Source: Candidatus Thiothrix sulfatifontis | Lineage (GTDB): Bacteria > Pseudomonadota > Gammaproteobacteria > Thiotrichales > Thiotrichaceae | Assembly (NCBI GenBank): GCA_022828425.1 | Contig: CP094685.1 | Coordinates: forward strand, 2,046,001-2,110,000 | DNA: 64,000 bases | Direction of reading: 5' to 3' | Shown: positions 11,342 to 24,132 of the stretch, one piece after another | Layout: each line of letters begins with the position of its first letter | Numbering within the stretch: the first letter of the stretch is position 1 | Notes under the pieces: generated by a model | Seen by the model: the letters and a program-made list of their open reading frames with translations, nothing else | What the model was told of the DNA's origin: nothing | Database searches by the model: none | Position numbers and translations under genes: made by a program

Positions 11342-13729
11342 ATGAAAGTCAGTGAAAAATGGCTGCGTGAGTGGATTGATACCCCGCTGACGCTGGATGC
11401 AATTGCCGACAAACTCACCATGTCCGGTTGCGAAGTGGAAGCGCGTGATGCAGTAGCTACCGCGTTCACCAATATCGTGGTGGGGCATGTTGTTGAACGT
11501 GAAAAACACCCTGATGCCGATAAACTCAGCGTCTGCAAAGTGGACAATGGGCGTGGCGAAATCCTGCAAATCGTTTGCGGTGCAAGCAATGTACGTGCAG
11601 GCATTAAAGTGCCGTTGGCGTTGATTGGAGCGGTATTACCACTACCCGATGGCACAGATTTAAAGATCAAAAAAGGCAAGCTGCGCGGTGTGGAGTCGTT
11701 CGGCATGTTGTGTTCATCGACCGAATTGGGCATGTCCGACAAGTCCGACGGCTTGTTGGAATTGCCGGATGATGCGCCCGTGGGCATGGACATTCGCGAG
11801 TATTTGCAACTCGACGACGAAGTGATCGAGCTGGCAATTACTGCAAACCGTGGCGATTGCATGAGCATGATTGGCGTGGCGCGTGAAACCGCTTTGGTGA
11901 TGGATGTGCCGTTGAATGTGCCGGAAATCCCTGCGCAAACTGTTCAGCATACTGATACATTTCCGGTTGAATTATCAGCGACGGAGGCTTGCCCGCGTTA
12001 TGTCGGGCGCATCATTCGCAATATCAACCCGCAAGCCGCTACACCGATTTGGATGCAGGAAAAACTGCGCCGTGCGGGTGTGCGTAGCATTTCTGCTACG
12101 GTTGACGTAACCAATTACGTGTTGCTGGAACTTGGTCAACCGATGCACGCTTTCGACCTCGACACGCTGCAAGGTGGCATTGTGGTGCGTTACGCGAATG
12201 CGGGCGAAACGCTGAAGTTGCTGGATGGGCAAACCGCGACCTTGCGTAATGATACGCTGGTGATTGCCGATGCCGCACAGCCGGTGGCGATGGCGGGCAT
12301 TATGGGCGGCGAACCTACGTCAGTGACGGCTGCTACCTGCAATGTGTTTCTGGAAAGTGCGCATTTCCGCCCGGCAAAAATCATGGGCAAGGCACGTAGC
12401 TACGGTTTGCAAACCGATTCTGCTGCGCGTTTTGAGCGTGGTGTTGATCCCGATATGCCGGTTAAGGCAATGGAACGGGCGACCCAATTGATCGTGAGCA
12501 TTTGCGGCGGCGAAGTCAGTACGTTGGTGGATACGGTAGCGGATGCTGGTGTATTGCAGCGCAAAACGATTTTGCTGCGTCCTGAACGTATTCGCCGGGT
12601 GTTAGGCGTGACGATGGACGCGGCGACGGTTGAAGGCGTGTTGGCGCGTTTGAATTGTGCATTCACTGCGGTGGAGTCGGGCTGGCAAGTGCAAGCGCCG
12701 TTGGCACGTTTCGACTTGAACATCGAAGAAGATTTGATCGAAGAGCTGGCGCGGGTGCGCGGTTATGATTCGATTCCGGCGGAATTGCGCCCGCGTGCGC
12801 CGCGTATTACTCAGCCGAGTGAAACAGCCGTAAAGCGTGAAAACTTGCGTCAACTACTGGTGGCGCGGGGTTATCAGGAAGCGGTTACGTTCAGTTTTGT
12901 TGACCCGAAAATGGAGCAAATCTTGGCGCCTGCGGTCGATAGCATTGCGCTGGCTAACCCCATTTCAGCCGATTTAGGGGTGATGCGCAGTACGTTGTGG
13001 TCGGGTTTATTGCGTGCGGTTGCCTATAACGTGAATCGGCAGCAAAGTCGGGTGCGTTTGTTCGAGATTGGTCCGGCATTTTCGCAGGGTGAAGACGGTA
13101 AACCGCAGCAAAAAACCATGCTATCCGGCGTATTGACCGGAAATCTTTACCCAGAACAATGGGGACAAGTGAACCGTCCGGTCGATTTCTACGACCTAAA
13201 GGGGGATGTGGAAGCATTGTTGGAGCAGGTGACAGGTACTCGCTTCCATTTTGCGCCCGTTGCTCATGCAGCCTTGCACCCCGGTCAGTCCGCACAAATG
13301 ATGACGGATGCCGAAGTGGTTGGCTGGATGGGGATGTTGCACCCTAAAATTGAAGCACAGTTGGGCTTGGAACAGCCCGTGTATGTGTTTGAATTGAATA
13401 TGCAGTTGCTGATGCAGAGGGTACTACCTAAGTATCAGGCGGTTTCTAAATTTCCAGCTATTCGACGTGATTTAGCGTTGTTAGTCAGGGATGATGCATT
13501 GGCCGTTGCGTTGGAAAATGCTGTGGAAAAAACAGCAATTCCGCAATTAGTGTCCTATTATTTATTCGATGTCTACACCGGCAAAGGTATACCAGAAGGC
13601 CAAAAAAGCGTTGCTTTGAGCTTGATTTTACAAGACTTTTCGCGCACTCTTGAAGATACAGAAATCAATCAGATCGTCGATACAATCGTTACTTCACTTC
13701 AGGATGAAGTGGGTGCGGTGTTGCGTTAA
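11342..13729 (+). CDS. pheT: phenylalanyl-tRNA synthetase beta subunit
   Basis: 795 residues, full length. Domains in order: N-terminal B1 and tRNA-binding (EMAP-like) region with VCGASNVRAGIKVPLALIGA; the B3/B4 editing domain with ANRGDCMSMIGVARE; B5; a degenerate class II core; and the C-terminal ferredoxin-fold anticodon-binding domain (SKFPAIRRDLALLV to the end). Start ATG 11342 follows GGAG. Partner of PheS. Confidence 0.97.
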   Translation: MKVSEKWLREWIDTPLTLDAIADKLTMSGCEVEARDAVATAFTNIVVGHVVEREKHPDADKLSVCKVDNGRGEILQIVCGASNVRAGIKVPLALIGAVLPLPDGTDLKIKKGKLRGVESFGMLCSSTELGMSDKSDGLLELPDDAPVGMDIREYLQLDDEVIELAITANRGDCMSMIGVARETALVMDVPLNVPEIPAQTVQHTDTFPVELSATEACPRYVGRIIRNINPQAATPIWMQEKLRRAGVRSISATVDVTNYVLLELGQPMHAFDLDTLQGGIVVRYANAGETLKLLDGQTATLRNDTLVIADAAQPVAMAGIMGGEPTSVTAATCNVFLESAHFRPAKIMGKARSYGLQTDSAARFERGVDPDMPVKAMERATQLIVSICGGEVSTLVDTVADAGVLQRKTILLRPERIRRVLGVTMDAATVEGVLARLNCAFTAVESGWQVQAPLARFDLNIEEDLIEELARVRGYDSIPAELRPRAPRITQPSETAVKRENLRQLLVARGYQEAVTFSFVDPKMEQILAPAVDSIALANPISADLGVMRSTLWSGLLRAVAYNVNRQQSRVRLFEIGPAFSQGEDGKPQQKTMLSGVLTGNLYPEQWGQVNRPVDFYDLKGDVEALLEQVTGTRFHFAPVAHAALHPGQSAQMMTDAEVVGWMGMLHPKIEAQLGLEQPVYVFELNMQLLMQRVLPKYQAVSKFPAIRRDLALLVRDDALAVALENAVEKTAIPQLVSYYLFDVYTGKGIPEGQKSVALSLILQDFSRTLEDTEINQIVDTIVTSLQDEVGAVLR

Positions 13730-13744
13730 ACAGGGAGAAAGTGC

Positions 13745-14053
13745 ATGACAATAACATTAACCAAAGCAGATATGGTTGAACATTTGTTTGAAGAATTGGG
13801 GTTGAACAAACGCGAAGCCAAGGATTTGGTGGAAATGTTTTTTGAAGAAATCCGTGATGCTTTGGAAACCGGCAAGCATGTGAAGTTGTCGGGTTTTGGC
13901 AATTTTATGTTGCGCGATAAGACTCAACGCCCGGGACGTAACCCAAAAACGGGGGAAGAAATTCCGGTAACAGCGCGCCGTGTGGTGACATTCCGTCCTG
14001 GGCAAAAACTCAAGCAGCGGGTAGAGGAATATGGAAGCAGCGACGCCGCTTAG
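13745..14053 (+). CDS. ihfA: integration host factor subunit alpha
   Basis: 102 residues of the HU/IHF fold. The beta-arm carries [13 protein letters not shown], including the proline that intercalates into DNA, and is followed by [14 protein letters not shown]. IhfA-specific features include the start [22 protein letters not shown]. It follows pheT by 15 bases, as in E. coli. The downstream MerR-like gene starts inside its 3' end. Confidence 0.97.
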   Translation: MTITLTKADMVEHLFEELGLNKREAKDLVEMFFEEIRDALETGKHVKLSGFGNFMLRDKTQRPGRNPKTGEEIPVTARRVVTFRPGQKLKQRVEEYGSSDAA

Positions 14054-14414
14054 CAGTCAATTGCCGCCCATCCCCGGCAAGCGTTATTTCACTATTGGTG
14101 AGGTAAGTGACTTGTGCTGCGTGAAAACGCATGTGTTACGTTACTGGGAGAGCGAATTTCCTTCGCTCAAACCGATGAAGCGACGCGGCAATCGCCGCTA
14201 TTATCAGCGCGAAGATGTGTTGTTGATTCGCCAGATTCGCGGTTTGCTGTATGAGCAAGGCTACACGATCAGTGGTGCGCGGCAGAAACTACTGGACGAT
14301 GCACACACGCCACCGCCTGCAATCTTGCCGTTGGAGCCGATTATGGTGAATGGCAATGATGTTGCGCCGCTGGTTGAAGAGTTGGAGCGCATTCTGTTTA
14401 TCCTCAACCACTGA
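14031..14414 (+). CDS. MerR-family regulator downstream of ihfA
   Basis: 127 residues. The N-terminal winged helix-turn-helix is of MerR type ([30 protein letters not shown] in part, then [19 protein letters not shown]). A short C-terminal helix follows, with no obvious metal-binding cysteine cluster. It overlaps ihfA by 23 bases, suggesting translational coupling. MerR-like genes of this size are commonly found directly after ihfA in gammaproteobacteria; the target is unknown. Confidence 0.9.
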   Translation: MEAATPLSSQLPPIPGKRYFTIGEVSDLCCVKTHVLRYWESEFPSLKPMKRRGNRRYYQREDVLLIRQIRGLLYEQGYTISGARQKLLDDAHTPPPAILPLEPIMVNGNDVAPLVEELERILFILNH

Positions 14415-14421
14415 TTTCAGC

Positions 14422-14450
14422 TTGAGCTTGCAGAACGATTACAGTACACT
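14422..14450 (+). promoter_or_regulatory. sigma-70 promoter of tRNA-Pro
   Basis: TTGAGC (14422-14427), 17-base spacer, TACACT (14445-14450), 15 bases before the tRNA. It sits just past the stop of the MerR-like gene. Confidence 0.6.
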
Positions 14451-14465
14451 CTGGTTCCTTCGAGT

Positions 14466-14542
14466 CGGGGCGTAGCGCAGCCTGGTAGCGCACCACACTG
14501 GGGGTGTGGGGGTCGTAGGTTCAAATCCTATCGTCCCGACCA
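14466..14542 (+). tRNA. tRNA-Pro (anticodon GGG)
   Basis: 77 nt. Acceptor stem CGGGGCG / CGTCCCG with encoded CCA. The anticodon stem CCACA/TGTGG encloses CTGGGGG, giving anticodon GGG. T-loop is TTCAAAT. Confidence 0.96.
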
Positions 14543-14554
14543 TTAAAATATATT

Positions 14555-14595
14555 AAAAAGCCTTAACAGGTCGCAATCTGTTAAGGCTTTTTTTG
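14555..14595 (+). terminator. rho-independent terminator after tRNA-Pro
   Basis: Fifteen-base perfect stem AAAAAGCCTTAACAG / CTGTTAAGGCTTTTT with an eight-base loop, ending in a T run. It ends the tRNA-Pro transcript. Confidence 0.9.
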
Positions 14596-14613
14596 TGTGT
14601 CAGTATCCGGGTA

Positions 14614-14688
14614 TGGCGGCCCCAAGTGGAATCGAACCACTAGCTGCCCCTTAGGAGGGGGCCGTTTTATCCATTAAACTATGAGGCC
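14614..14688 (-). tRNA. tRNA-Arg (anticodon CCT)
   Basis: 75 nt on the minus strand. Acceptor stem GGCCTCA / TGGGGCC, discriminator G and encoded CCA. The anticodon stem GCCCC/GGGGC encloses CTCCTAA, giving anticodon CCT. T-loop is TTCGATT. Confidence 0.95.
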
Positions 14689-14709
14689 AAACAATACTAG
14701 GCGCATATT

Positions 14710-17061
14710 CTAACTGAAATTTTCGGGTTTAGCAGTTTTTCCTGACCACGTATACGGTTCGTTGCGAACAAATGGCATGGGTATTTCTTCTTGGCGTAAC
14801 GCTTTGTCAATTGCTAGATTTAGATCACTGGTAACCCTGAGTTTGGTTTCAATATCGCGAATAAAGCAACGTAATTCAAAACTTAGCGCATGATCGCTGA
14901 ATGACCGAAAGAACACGCTAATTTTCATATCGCTACGGTCTTTTAATACCAAGGGGTGTGCATTCGCTGCTTCTTGCAATATTGCCAGGACACGTTCGGT
15001 ATCGGCACCATACGCAATATTGACGGGGATAATCACGCGGCCGAAATTATCATTCAGCATCATATTGGTGACTTGCCCAGAAATGATTTGTGAATTGGGC
15101 ACAATAATGTCAGAACGATCAAAGGTTTGGATGGTAGTAGAGCGAATACTAATGTCGCGCACATAACCTTCCGCTGTGCCTACTGTTATCCAATCGCCGC
15201 GCCGAATCGGGCGCTCAAACAATAAAATCAATCCAGATACGAAATTATTGACGATATTTTGCAAGCCAAAACCGATCCCGACCGATAATGCGCCTGCAAT
15301 AATTGCCAGATTTTCAAACTGAATACCTGCTACCGACAAGCCCACTAAAATGGCGAATAAAACACCGGCATAGCCTGAAACCGTGGTAATTGCCTCGCGT
15401 GCGCCTCGGCTCAAGGTTGTGCGGTGCAACCAGCTTTCTGCGAGATTCTTTTTCAGTATATCCGTCAGACTGACTAGCAGCCCTACAATCAGCAAGCCAC
15501 CAATAATGCGCAAGGGCTCTAAAGTAAAGCCGCCAATCTGGATGCCATTCGCCAGTTGCGTCAGCAATAGGGTAAAGTTTTGTTCAGGCATTCCCCATAA
15601 TCGCAGCAATAAGATGAGCAATGCGCCAGAAACTATCAGCATATTGGCAAGGCGTAGCCACAATAAGCCCGGTACGATTTGAGTGTTGCGCAGCCCCAGT
15701 TGCTGCCGCAAGCGCTGTTGCCATGGCGTGCGCCCGACATCCAGTCCATCAAAGATCTCTGCTGGAATTTTGAGTAGCAGCCAAGCTGCCAGCAATAGAA
15801 ACAGTGTCCCAAATACCCCGGTGAACAAGAATACCGAGAAATTGCGATAACCCAGCCATAAACTGCCGACAGCAATCAGTAATGCGCTCACTGCCGCCCA
15901 GTGCAAATGCGTGCGCTGAATAAATAAAAAGTGCTTCGACATGAGCCAAATCAAGCGAGCGAGTGAAAAACCAACCACTGTACCCAGTACAATGCGTAGC
16001 AAGCCCACGGTGTTACTGGGGGCGGTACTGGCTTGCAGGGCAGAATCTAATAGCGGTGAGTGAAAAACGGTGCCCGTTAGCGTGACGATAATGAGTAGCC
16101 GTGCCCAAAAATTCAGTTTTTTAGCCATTGGTTGTGTCGTAGGGACAACACCGTCAATTTGTCCGGTACGGCGCAACAGCGAATGCAGAATGCCGTAGCT
16201 GAGCCCGAATAACAGCAAGGCTTGTATCAATTGCAACACAATGGGCACACCAGGCGGCGCAAAATAAAGCGACAACGCCGCTAAGCCTGCAAACAAGGTA
16301 TAAGGTAAAAAACGCAACAGACTGATCCACACCGCTGCCAGCGTAGGGCTGGTGGCGTGAATCGGTGGCAAGGCATCCCGGTATTCGCGGCGCTTATGAA
16401 TACTCCACAGCAACCCCGCCACCAATCCAGCTAAGCCGTAGGCGAGTGCAATCCACACATTCGTTTTATTGAAGGGGAGATGGCTCAGTGTCTGGAGCAA
16501 ACTGCTGATTTCCATCTGCCATACTGTTGGGTTTAGGAGGAGTGCTTCTGTGTAAGCGAGTATGGACGCGCTAGGCGCTAACAATTGCTGCTTGAGCAAG
16601 TTTTGACGTGATTGTCGGGTGTCGGTCAATAAGGTTGCTGCTCGCAGGCTGAGCAAGCGGCATTGGGATAACGTTTTATCCAGTTGCTGTTTTTTCTCGG
16701 TCAGTTCTTTGCGTTTGCGTTTAACTTCCACGTCTTCATCTGTGTTGGCTTCGCCCAAACTGTCGATGGCTTCTTGTGTTTGAGTTTGTTGTTGCTCTTG
16801 TTGCACAACACAGGTTTTAGCGGTTTGTTCCAAATTAGCAGCGGGGGTAGTTAAATTATCGAGCTTGCTAATGTCGAGCCGCTTTTGCTGCTTAAGTTGT
16901 TTGAACGTTGTTTCAATCGTATCGAGTTCGGCACTGAGTTCTTCCAAATGCGCAACAGAAAATTCAGCATCGGCTGCTGGTAACGGCAAGGTGAATAACG
17001 CTAACAGAACGATGCAAGCCCAATAACGGTTTGCGAGAAGGGTATGAATAATTTGCATCAT
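14710..17061 (-). CDS. large MscS-family mechanosensitive channel (MscK-like)
   Basis: 783 residues. A signal peptide (about 1-30) precedes a periplasmic Gln/Lys/Glu coiled-coil region (about 35-170). About ten membrane spans follow, then a C-terminal MscS core. The pore helix is SVGIGFGLQNIVNNFVSGLI, followed by the beta domain (FERPIRRGDWITV, YVRDISIRSTTIQTFDRSDIIVPNS). The long periplasmic N-terminus and many spans put it with MscK/MscM rather than minimal MscS. Its role would be release of solutes on hypo-osmotic shock. ATG at 17061 shares one base with the stop of the upstream lyase gene, so translation is probably coupled. Confidence 0.92.
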   Translation of the reverse strand: MMQIIHTLLANRYWACIVLLALFTLPLPAADAEFSVAHLEELSAELDTIETTFKQLKQQKRLDISKLDNLTTPAANLEQTAKTCVVQQEQQQTQTQEAIDSLGEANTDEDVEVKRKRKELTEKKQQLDKTLSQCRLLSLRAATLLTDTRQSRQNLLKQQLLAPSASILAYTEALLLNPTVWQMEISSLLQTLSHLPFNKTNVWIALAYGLAGLVAGLLWSIHKRREYRDALPPIHATSPTLAAVWISLLRFLPYTLFAGLAALSLYFAPPGVPIVLQLIQALLLFGLSYGILHSLLRRTGQIDGVVPTTQPMAKKLNFWARLLIIVTLTGTVFHSPLLDSALQASTAPSNTVGLLRIVLGTVVGFSLARLIWLMSKHFLFIQRTHLHWAAVSALLIAVGSLWLGYRNFSVFLFTGVFGTLFLLLAAWLLLKIPAEIFDGLDVGRTPWQQRLRQQLGLRNTQIVPGLLWLRLANMLIVSGALLILLLRLWGMPEQNFTLLLTQLANGIQIGGFTLEPLRIIGGLLIVGLLVSLTDILKKNLAESWLHRTTLSRGAREAITTVSGYAGVLFAILVGLSVAGIQFENLAIIAGALSVGIGFGLQNIVNNFVSGLILLFERPIRRGDWITVGTAEGYVRDISIRSTTIQTFDRSDIIVPNSQIISGQVTNMMLNDNFGRVIIPVNIAYGADTERVLAILQEAANAHPLVLKDRSDMKISVFFRSFSDHALSFELRCFIRDIETKLRVTSDLNLAIDKALRQEEIPMPFVRNEPYTWSGKTAKPENFS

Positions 17062-18137
17062 CAGTGTGGGTCAACAGAGAGGGTAAAGTCGTCCAAATAA
17101 AGCAGCGCATCACGTTTGGGTGCCCATTCTGCGCCTGTGCCGCCGAAGAAGACGGCGAAAAGGAAGCGTTCGATCTGGAGATTGCTGCTGTTGCGGAAGC
17201 GCAGGTCACGTTTATCCAGCACTTGTTTGCCATTCAGCCAAGTGGTGATAATGCCGTCGCGTTTGCCGGGGGTGTTGAGACGCACCAAGGTTTTGATTTG
17301 ATACCACTGACCTTTTTCCACGGGTGGCATATCCCACACGAAGAAGTCGCCGAAGTTTTTGGGTTGGTCGGGGTGGTAGACGTATTGCCCCAGTTTGCCG
17401 TCTTTGTCCCACATCACGCGCACGCTCCAGCCGTCGTTGCCATTGGGTTTTACGCCGCCGACACGGGGTTCAAAGCTGCCTATGCCGGGGAGTTTGCCGC
17501 CGCGCACGAAGTCGAAGTTTTCCGGGAATTTCACCCAGTACGAGTAATACAAGCTGTCGAGTTGTGCGCCGATGTGCGGTTTCCAATTGGCGCAGTCTTT
17601 TTCGTTGACGCAACCGGATGTGCCTTTGGGAATGTGGAGGCGCAAGGCTTGCCCTTGACCATTGCGGGCTTCTTGCTTGCCAACGATGCTGACGTTGTTT
17701 AAGCCCATGCTCCAGCCAGGGCAGTTCCAGTCGCGGAAGTAGTCTTTTTCGGTGTAATGGCCGGGGGTGTTTTGGTCGAAGGTGATGCGCAGCGGCTTGC
17801 CGGAGGTGAGCGGGGTATTGCCGTCGCAAAAGGCGTTGCTGTGGAAGGCTTTGTAGTAGAGGTTTTCCCCGGCTTTGGTAGCGGGGTGGGTGGGGATTTG
17901 CATACTGTTGAGGTATGCCCACACCGGGTGGCTAGTGGGTGGGCTGGGGTTGCCGTTGTAGAGCACTAGCACTTTGTCCCACTGTTTGTCGTGGGGATTC
18001 CATTGCAGTTTGGCGGCAAGCTCGAAGGGTTGCGCGGTGTTGGTGGTGGGGATGGTGCGCACGTCTTGCGGGGCTGCCAGCGTGGTGGTGGATGGCAGGA
18101 TGGTGAGGAGTAGGGATAGGGTGATATTTCTGTTCAT
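17061..18137 (-). CDS. secreted polysaccharide lyase-like protein (PL14-like)
   Basis: 358 residues with a Sec signal peptide (NITLSLLLTILPSTTTLAA). The core resembles polysaccharide lyase family 14 jelly-roll proteins: SLYYSYWVKFPENFDFVRGG, KLPGIGSFEPRVGG, WSVRVMWDKDGKLGQYVYH, then KGQWYQIKTLVRLNTPG and YLDDFTLSVDP. PL14 enzymes cleave alginate or glucuronan; the substrate here is not known. The reading frame is open to 18278, but ATG 18137 starts directly at the signal peptide. It is the first gene of a two-gene unit with the MscS-type channel. Confidence 0.8.
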   Translation of the reverse strand: MNRNITLSLLLTILPSTTTLAAPQDVRTIPTTNTAQPFELAAKLQWNPHDKQWDKVLVLYNGNPSPPTSHPVWAYLNSMQIPTHPATKAGENLYYKAFHSNAFCDGNTPLTSGKPLRITFDQNTPGHYTEKDYFRDWNCPGWSMGLNNVSIVGKQEARNGQGQALRLHIPKGTSGCVNEKDCANWKPHIGAQLDSLYYSYWVKFPENFDFVRGGKLPGIGSFEPRVGGVKPNGNDGWSVRVMWDKDGKLGQYVYHPDQPKNFGDFFVWDMPPVEKGQWYQIKTLVRLNTPGKRDGIITTWLNGKQVLDKRDLRFRNSSNLQIERFLFAVFFGGTGAEWAPKRDALLYLDDFTLSVDPH

Positions 18138-18210
18138 GTTAGGGATTATAAACGTTTCTGGGCGGAAAACGGTACAAGCCTTGCGGAGTAAACCCCATTC
18201 CTGCCACAAC

Positions 18211-18244
18211 TGGTATACTCCAACCATGCAATCACCTGACAGGT
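18211..18244 (+). promoter_or_regulatory. extended -10 element and palindrome before the HNH module
   Basis: TGGTATACT (18211-18219) is a good extended -10 box. A perfect palindrome ACCTG-A-CAGGT (18234-18244) overlaps the expected ribosome site of the gene starting at 18252. It could serve as an operator. No clear -35 is present. Confidence 0.35.
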
Positions 18245-18251
18245 AACACCC

Positions 18252-18653
18252 ATGTCTACCATACAAATCACCTCGCATGTTTCCACCGAAGACTTATTGC
18301 ACGGTGTAGAAAGCCTGCCAACAGAAGAGCTTGAGCAGTTTGTGGCTCGTGTGCTGGCGCTGTGTGCCAGACGCAAAGCGAATAGCCTGAATGAACAAGA
18401 AAGCAGATTGCTGCAACTGATCAACCGCCCTGTGCCTGCCACAGTGCAAAGCCGCTACGACCTGCTAACACAAAAACAACGGGCAAATACGTTAAGCGCA
18501 GATGAATACGCTGAGCTACTTCAAGTCATCGAGCAGATTGAGCAATTCGATGCTGAACGTGTGCAGCATCTCGTGACCTTGGCACAACTGCGTCAAGTCT
18601 CGTTGGATAAACTCATGCACGATTTGGGTATCCGGCAACCCGATTATGTCTGA
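18252..18653 (+). CDS. hypothetical helical protein paired with an HNH gene
   Basis: 133 residues, predicted almost wholly alpha-helical and rich in Leu, Gln and Glu, without signal peptide or membrane span. The recurring pattern is LPTEELEQFVARVLALCARR, then LSADEYAELLQVIEQIEQF. I do not assign a function. Its stop overlaps the start of the HNH gene by 8 bases, a spacing typical of a functional pair. Confidence 0.75.
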   Translation: MSTIQITSHVSTEDLLHGVESLPTEELEQFVARVLALCARRKANSLNEQESRLLQLINRPVPATVQSRYDLLTQKQRANTLSADEYAELLQVIEQIEQFDAERVQHLVTLAQLRQVSLDKLMHDLGIRQPDYV

Positions 18654-19068
18654 TTACATTCCCAAAATTTTGCGGACTGCTGTCGCGGAACGGGCAAAGG
18701 GGTCTTGTGAATATTGTCTGAGCCAAGCCAGATTCGCCACCCAATCTTTCGCCATCGACCATATTCAGTCGGTCAGTTTTGGCGGAACAACTGAGCTGGA
18801 TAATCTGGCGTTGGCTTGCCCCGGTTGCAACGGTTACAAAGCGAACAGGCTGGATGCCACTGACCCTGTAACACGGCAACAAGTCGCCTTGTATAACCCG
18901 CGTCAACACGCTTGGAGTGAACACTTCTGTTGGAGCAAAGATTTTCTGTTGATCATCGGTTTAACCCCGATTGGACGGGCAACCGTAGAAATTTTGCGTT
19001 TGAATCGGCAGCCATTGGTCAATTTACGCAAGGCACTCTACGGTTTGGGTGAGCATCCGCCAACGTAA
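18646..19068 (+). CDS. HNH endonuclease family protein
   Basis: 140 residues. Zinc-finger-like pairs CEYC (near residue 21) and CPGC (near residue 58) bracket the HNH core FAIDHIQSVSFGGTTELDNLALAC, with Asp-His, Asn and Lys-Ala-Asn (NGYKANRLDA) in place. This is the stand-alone form common in cyanobacteria and some sulfur bacteria. Its biological target is not known. It is the second gene of a two-gene module with no neighbouring methylase, so a classical restriction system is not indicated. Confidence 0.88.
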   Translation: MSDYIPKILRTAVAERAKGSCEYCLSQARFATQSFAIDHIQSVSFGGTTELDNLALACPGCNGYKANRLDATDPVTRQQVALYNPRQHAWSEHFCWSKDFLLIIGLTPIGRATVEILRLNRQPLVNLRKALYGLGEHPPT

Positions 19069-19087
19069 GGCGCATTTCTTGCCTTAG

Positions 19088-22948
<3,861 letters not shown>

Positions 22949-22973
22949 TTCTAGCCGCTGAATGCCTGAGCTG

Positions 22974-23012
22974 AAAAAGCCCCCAGTCTAGCGATAGGCT
23001 GGGGGCTTTTTT
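22974..23012. terminator. terminator after eno
   Basis: Stem AAAAAGCCCCCAG / CTGGGGGCTTTTTT with a twelve-base loop. A and T runs on both sides mean it can serve both eno and the converging gene at 23033. Confidence 0.92.
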
Positions 23013-23032
23013 GTTAGGCTGGGCAATAAGAA

Positions 23033-23491
23033 TTAATCTTTGCCTTTGCCGCTGCTTTTGTTGGAACAGCCCACCGTAGTGTCTGAATCACCTTTGCCGC
23101 CACCGTGACTGCTGCTTGAGCCGCCTTTACCACGACCGTCGGAAGAGTCATCGTCCTTGTCGCTTTTGCTGCCGCCGCTAGTGTTGCCAGCGTCACCACT
23201 GCCTCCACAGCCTGAACTTTTACCACAGGCAGAATCGCCGCCTTTACTATCATCGCCTTTGCTGCCTTCCGTGCTACCACCGCTCATGCTTTTGAGCAGG
23301 TTTTCAAGCACGGCAAACAGACTGGAAAAATCCTTGCCTTCCAGTGCGTCTTGTCCAGAACCCTGCGCATTTTTATTAAAACTGTCGGTCGTTTTGGTAT
23401 CCAATTTGCTACTGGAAAGATCTTGCGCCCCGGTATTTTTGAAGCTATTACTGTAATCGTTTGCCCCATACCCACTATTAATAGATGTCAT
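23033..23491 (-). CDS. hypothetical low-complexity Ser/Gly/Lys/Asp-rich protein
   Basis: 152 residues. The first 75 residues are polar and Asn/Ser-rich with a short helix (FSSLFAVLENLLKSM). The rest is almost entirely Gly, Ser, Lys and Asp with four cysteines and is expected to be disordered. ATG 23491 follows a strong AAGGAG seven bases upstream. The frame extends to 23626, but that part lacks a ribosome site. No signal peptide is visible. Its function is unknown; the good ribosome site is the main argument that it is expressed. Confidence 0.65.
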   Translation of the reverse strand: MTSINSGYGANDYSNSFKNTGAQDLSSSKLDTKTTDSFNKNAQGSGQDALEGKDFSSLFAVLENLLKSMSGGSTEGSKGDDSKGGDSACGKSSGCGGSGDAGNTSGGSKSDKDDDSSDGRGKGGSSSSHGGGKGDSDTTVGCSNKSSGKGKD

Positions 23492-23793
23492 GACTAATCT
23501 CCTTGTCACTATGCAATAGAAGTCACTGCTAAGCAGCAACCTGTTTGGATGGTGTGTGAGCAGCGTTTCGCTTCCTGCCAGCAATGCCCCGCACCATGCA
23601 TTTTTATAGTAATTAATAATTGGCAAAAGCTGGGGAGGTAAAATCTTAACGCGGATGATTTGCTGATGAATGGTATGATTTGCAGATTCAAAGGAAAGTT
23701 TTTACGGGGGTGTTGATGTTTTTTGTCAGCGGTTCGGTATCATCTGCTATCCTTTTGCGATGAATAGCTTTTACGATTGTTAACACCTCACTT
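23492..23793. other. 302-base intergenic region between divergent genes
   Basis: Separates the low-complexity gene (minus) from ftsB (plus) and must hold both promoters. I see no convincing hairpin, RNA gene or repeat. A weak TATCAT/TATCCT cluster near 23740-23755 may be the ftsB -10 region. Confidence 0.5.
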
Positions 23794-24132
23794 ATGAATA
23801 TGACACGCATTTTATCTTGGATTCTCAGCTTATTGGCATTTGTTCTGTTTGTACGCTTGTGGGCAGGGCCTGCGAGTTACCCCGACATTGGACGTTTGGA
23901 ACAAAAAATTGAGCAGCAAAACGCGGCGAATGATGAACAAGCTGAAGTCAAGCGCAAGCTACAAATTGACGTGGTGGGTTTATCCAAAGACGACGACGCG
24001 GTGGAAGAACATGCCCGCAGCGAATTGGGCATGGTGCGTGAAGGTGAAACGTTTTATCAGGTAATTCTAAAGTCCGACCCAGAAGCCACTGCGCCGGTGC
24101 CACAAGTGAAGGTTGCGCCGCATGTCGAATAA
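23794..24132 (+). CDS. ftsB: cell division protein FtsB
   Basis: 112 residues. One N-terminal membrane helix (ILSWILSLLAFVLFVRLWAG) is followed by a periplasmic coiled coil (RLEQKIEQQNAANDEQAEVKR in part) and a short C-terminal globular segment with RSELGMVREGETFYQVI. This is the normal FtsB layout. FtsB joins FtsL and FtsQ at the septum. A second Met at 23800 is an alternative start. The ispD coding region begins before its stop, as in many gammaproteobacteria. Confidence 0.94.
   Translation: MNMTRILSWILSLLAFVLFVRLWAGPASYPDIGRLEQKIEQQNAANDEQAEVKRKLQIDVVGLSKDDDAVEEHARSELGMVREGETFYQVILKSDPEATAPVPQVKVAPHVE

Noticed and set aside
23033..23300. CRISPR-like or tandem DNA repeat
   Set aside because: The regularity comes from Gly/Ser/Asp/Lys codons; there are no equal spacers or identical repeat units.
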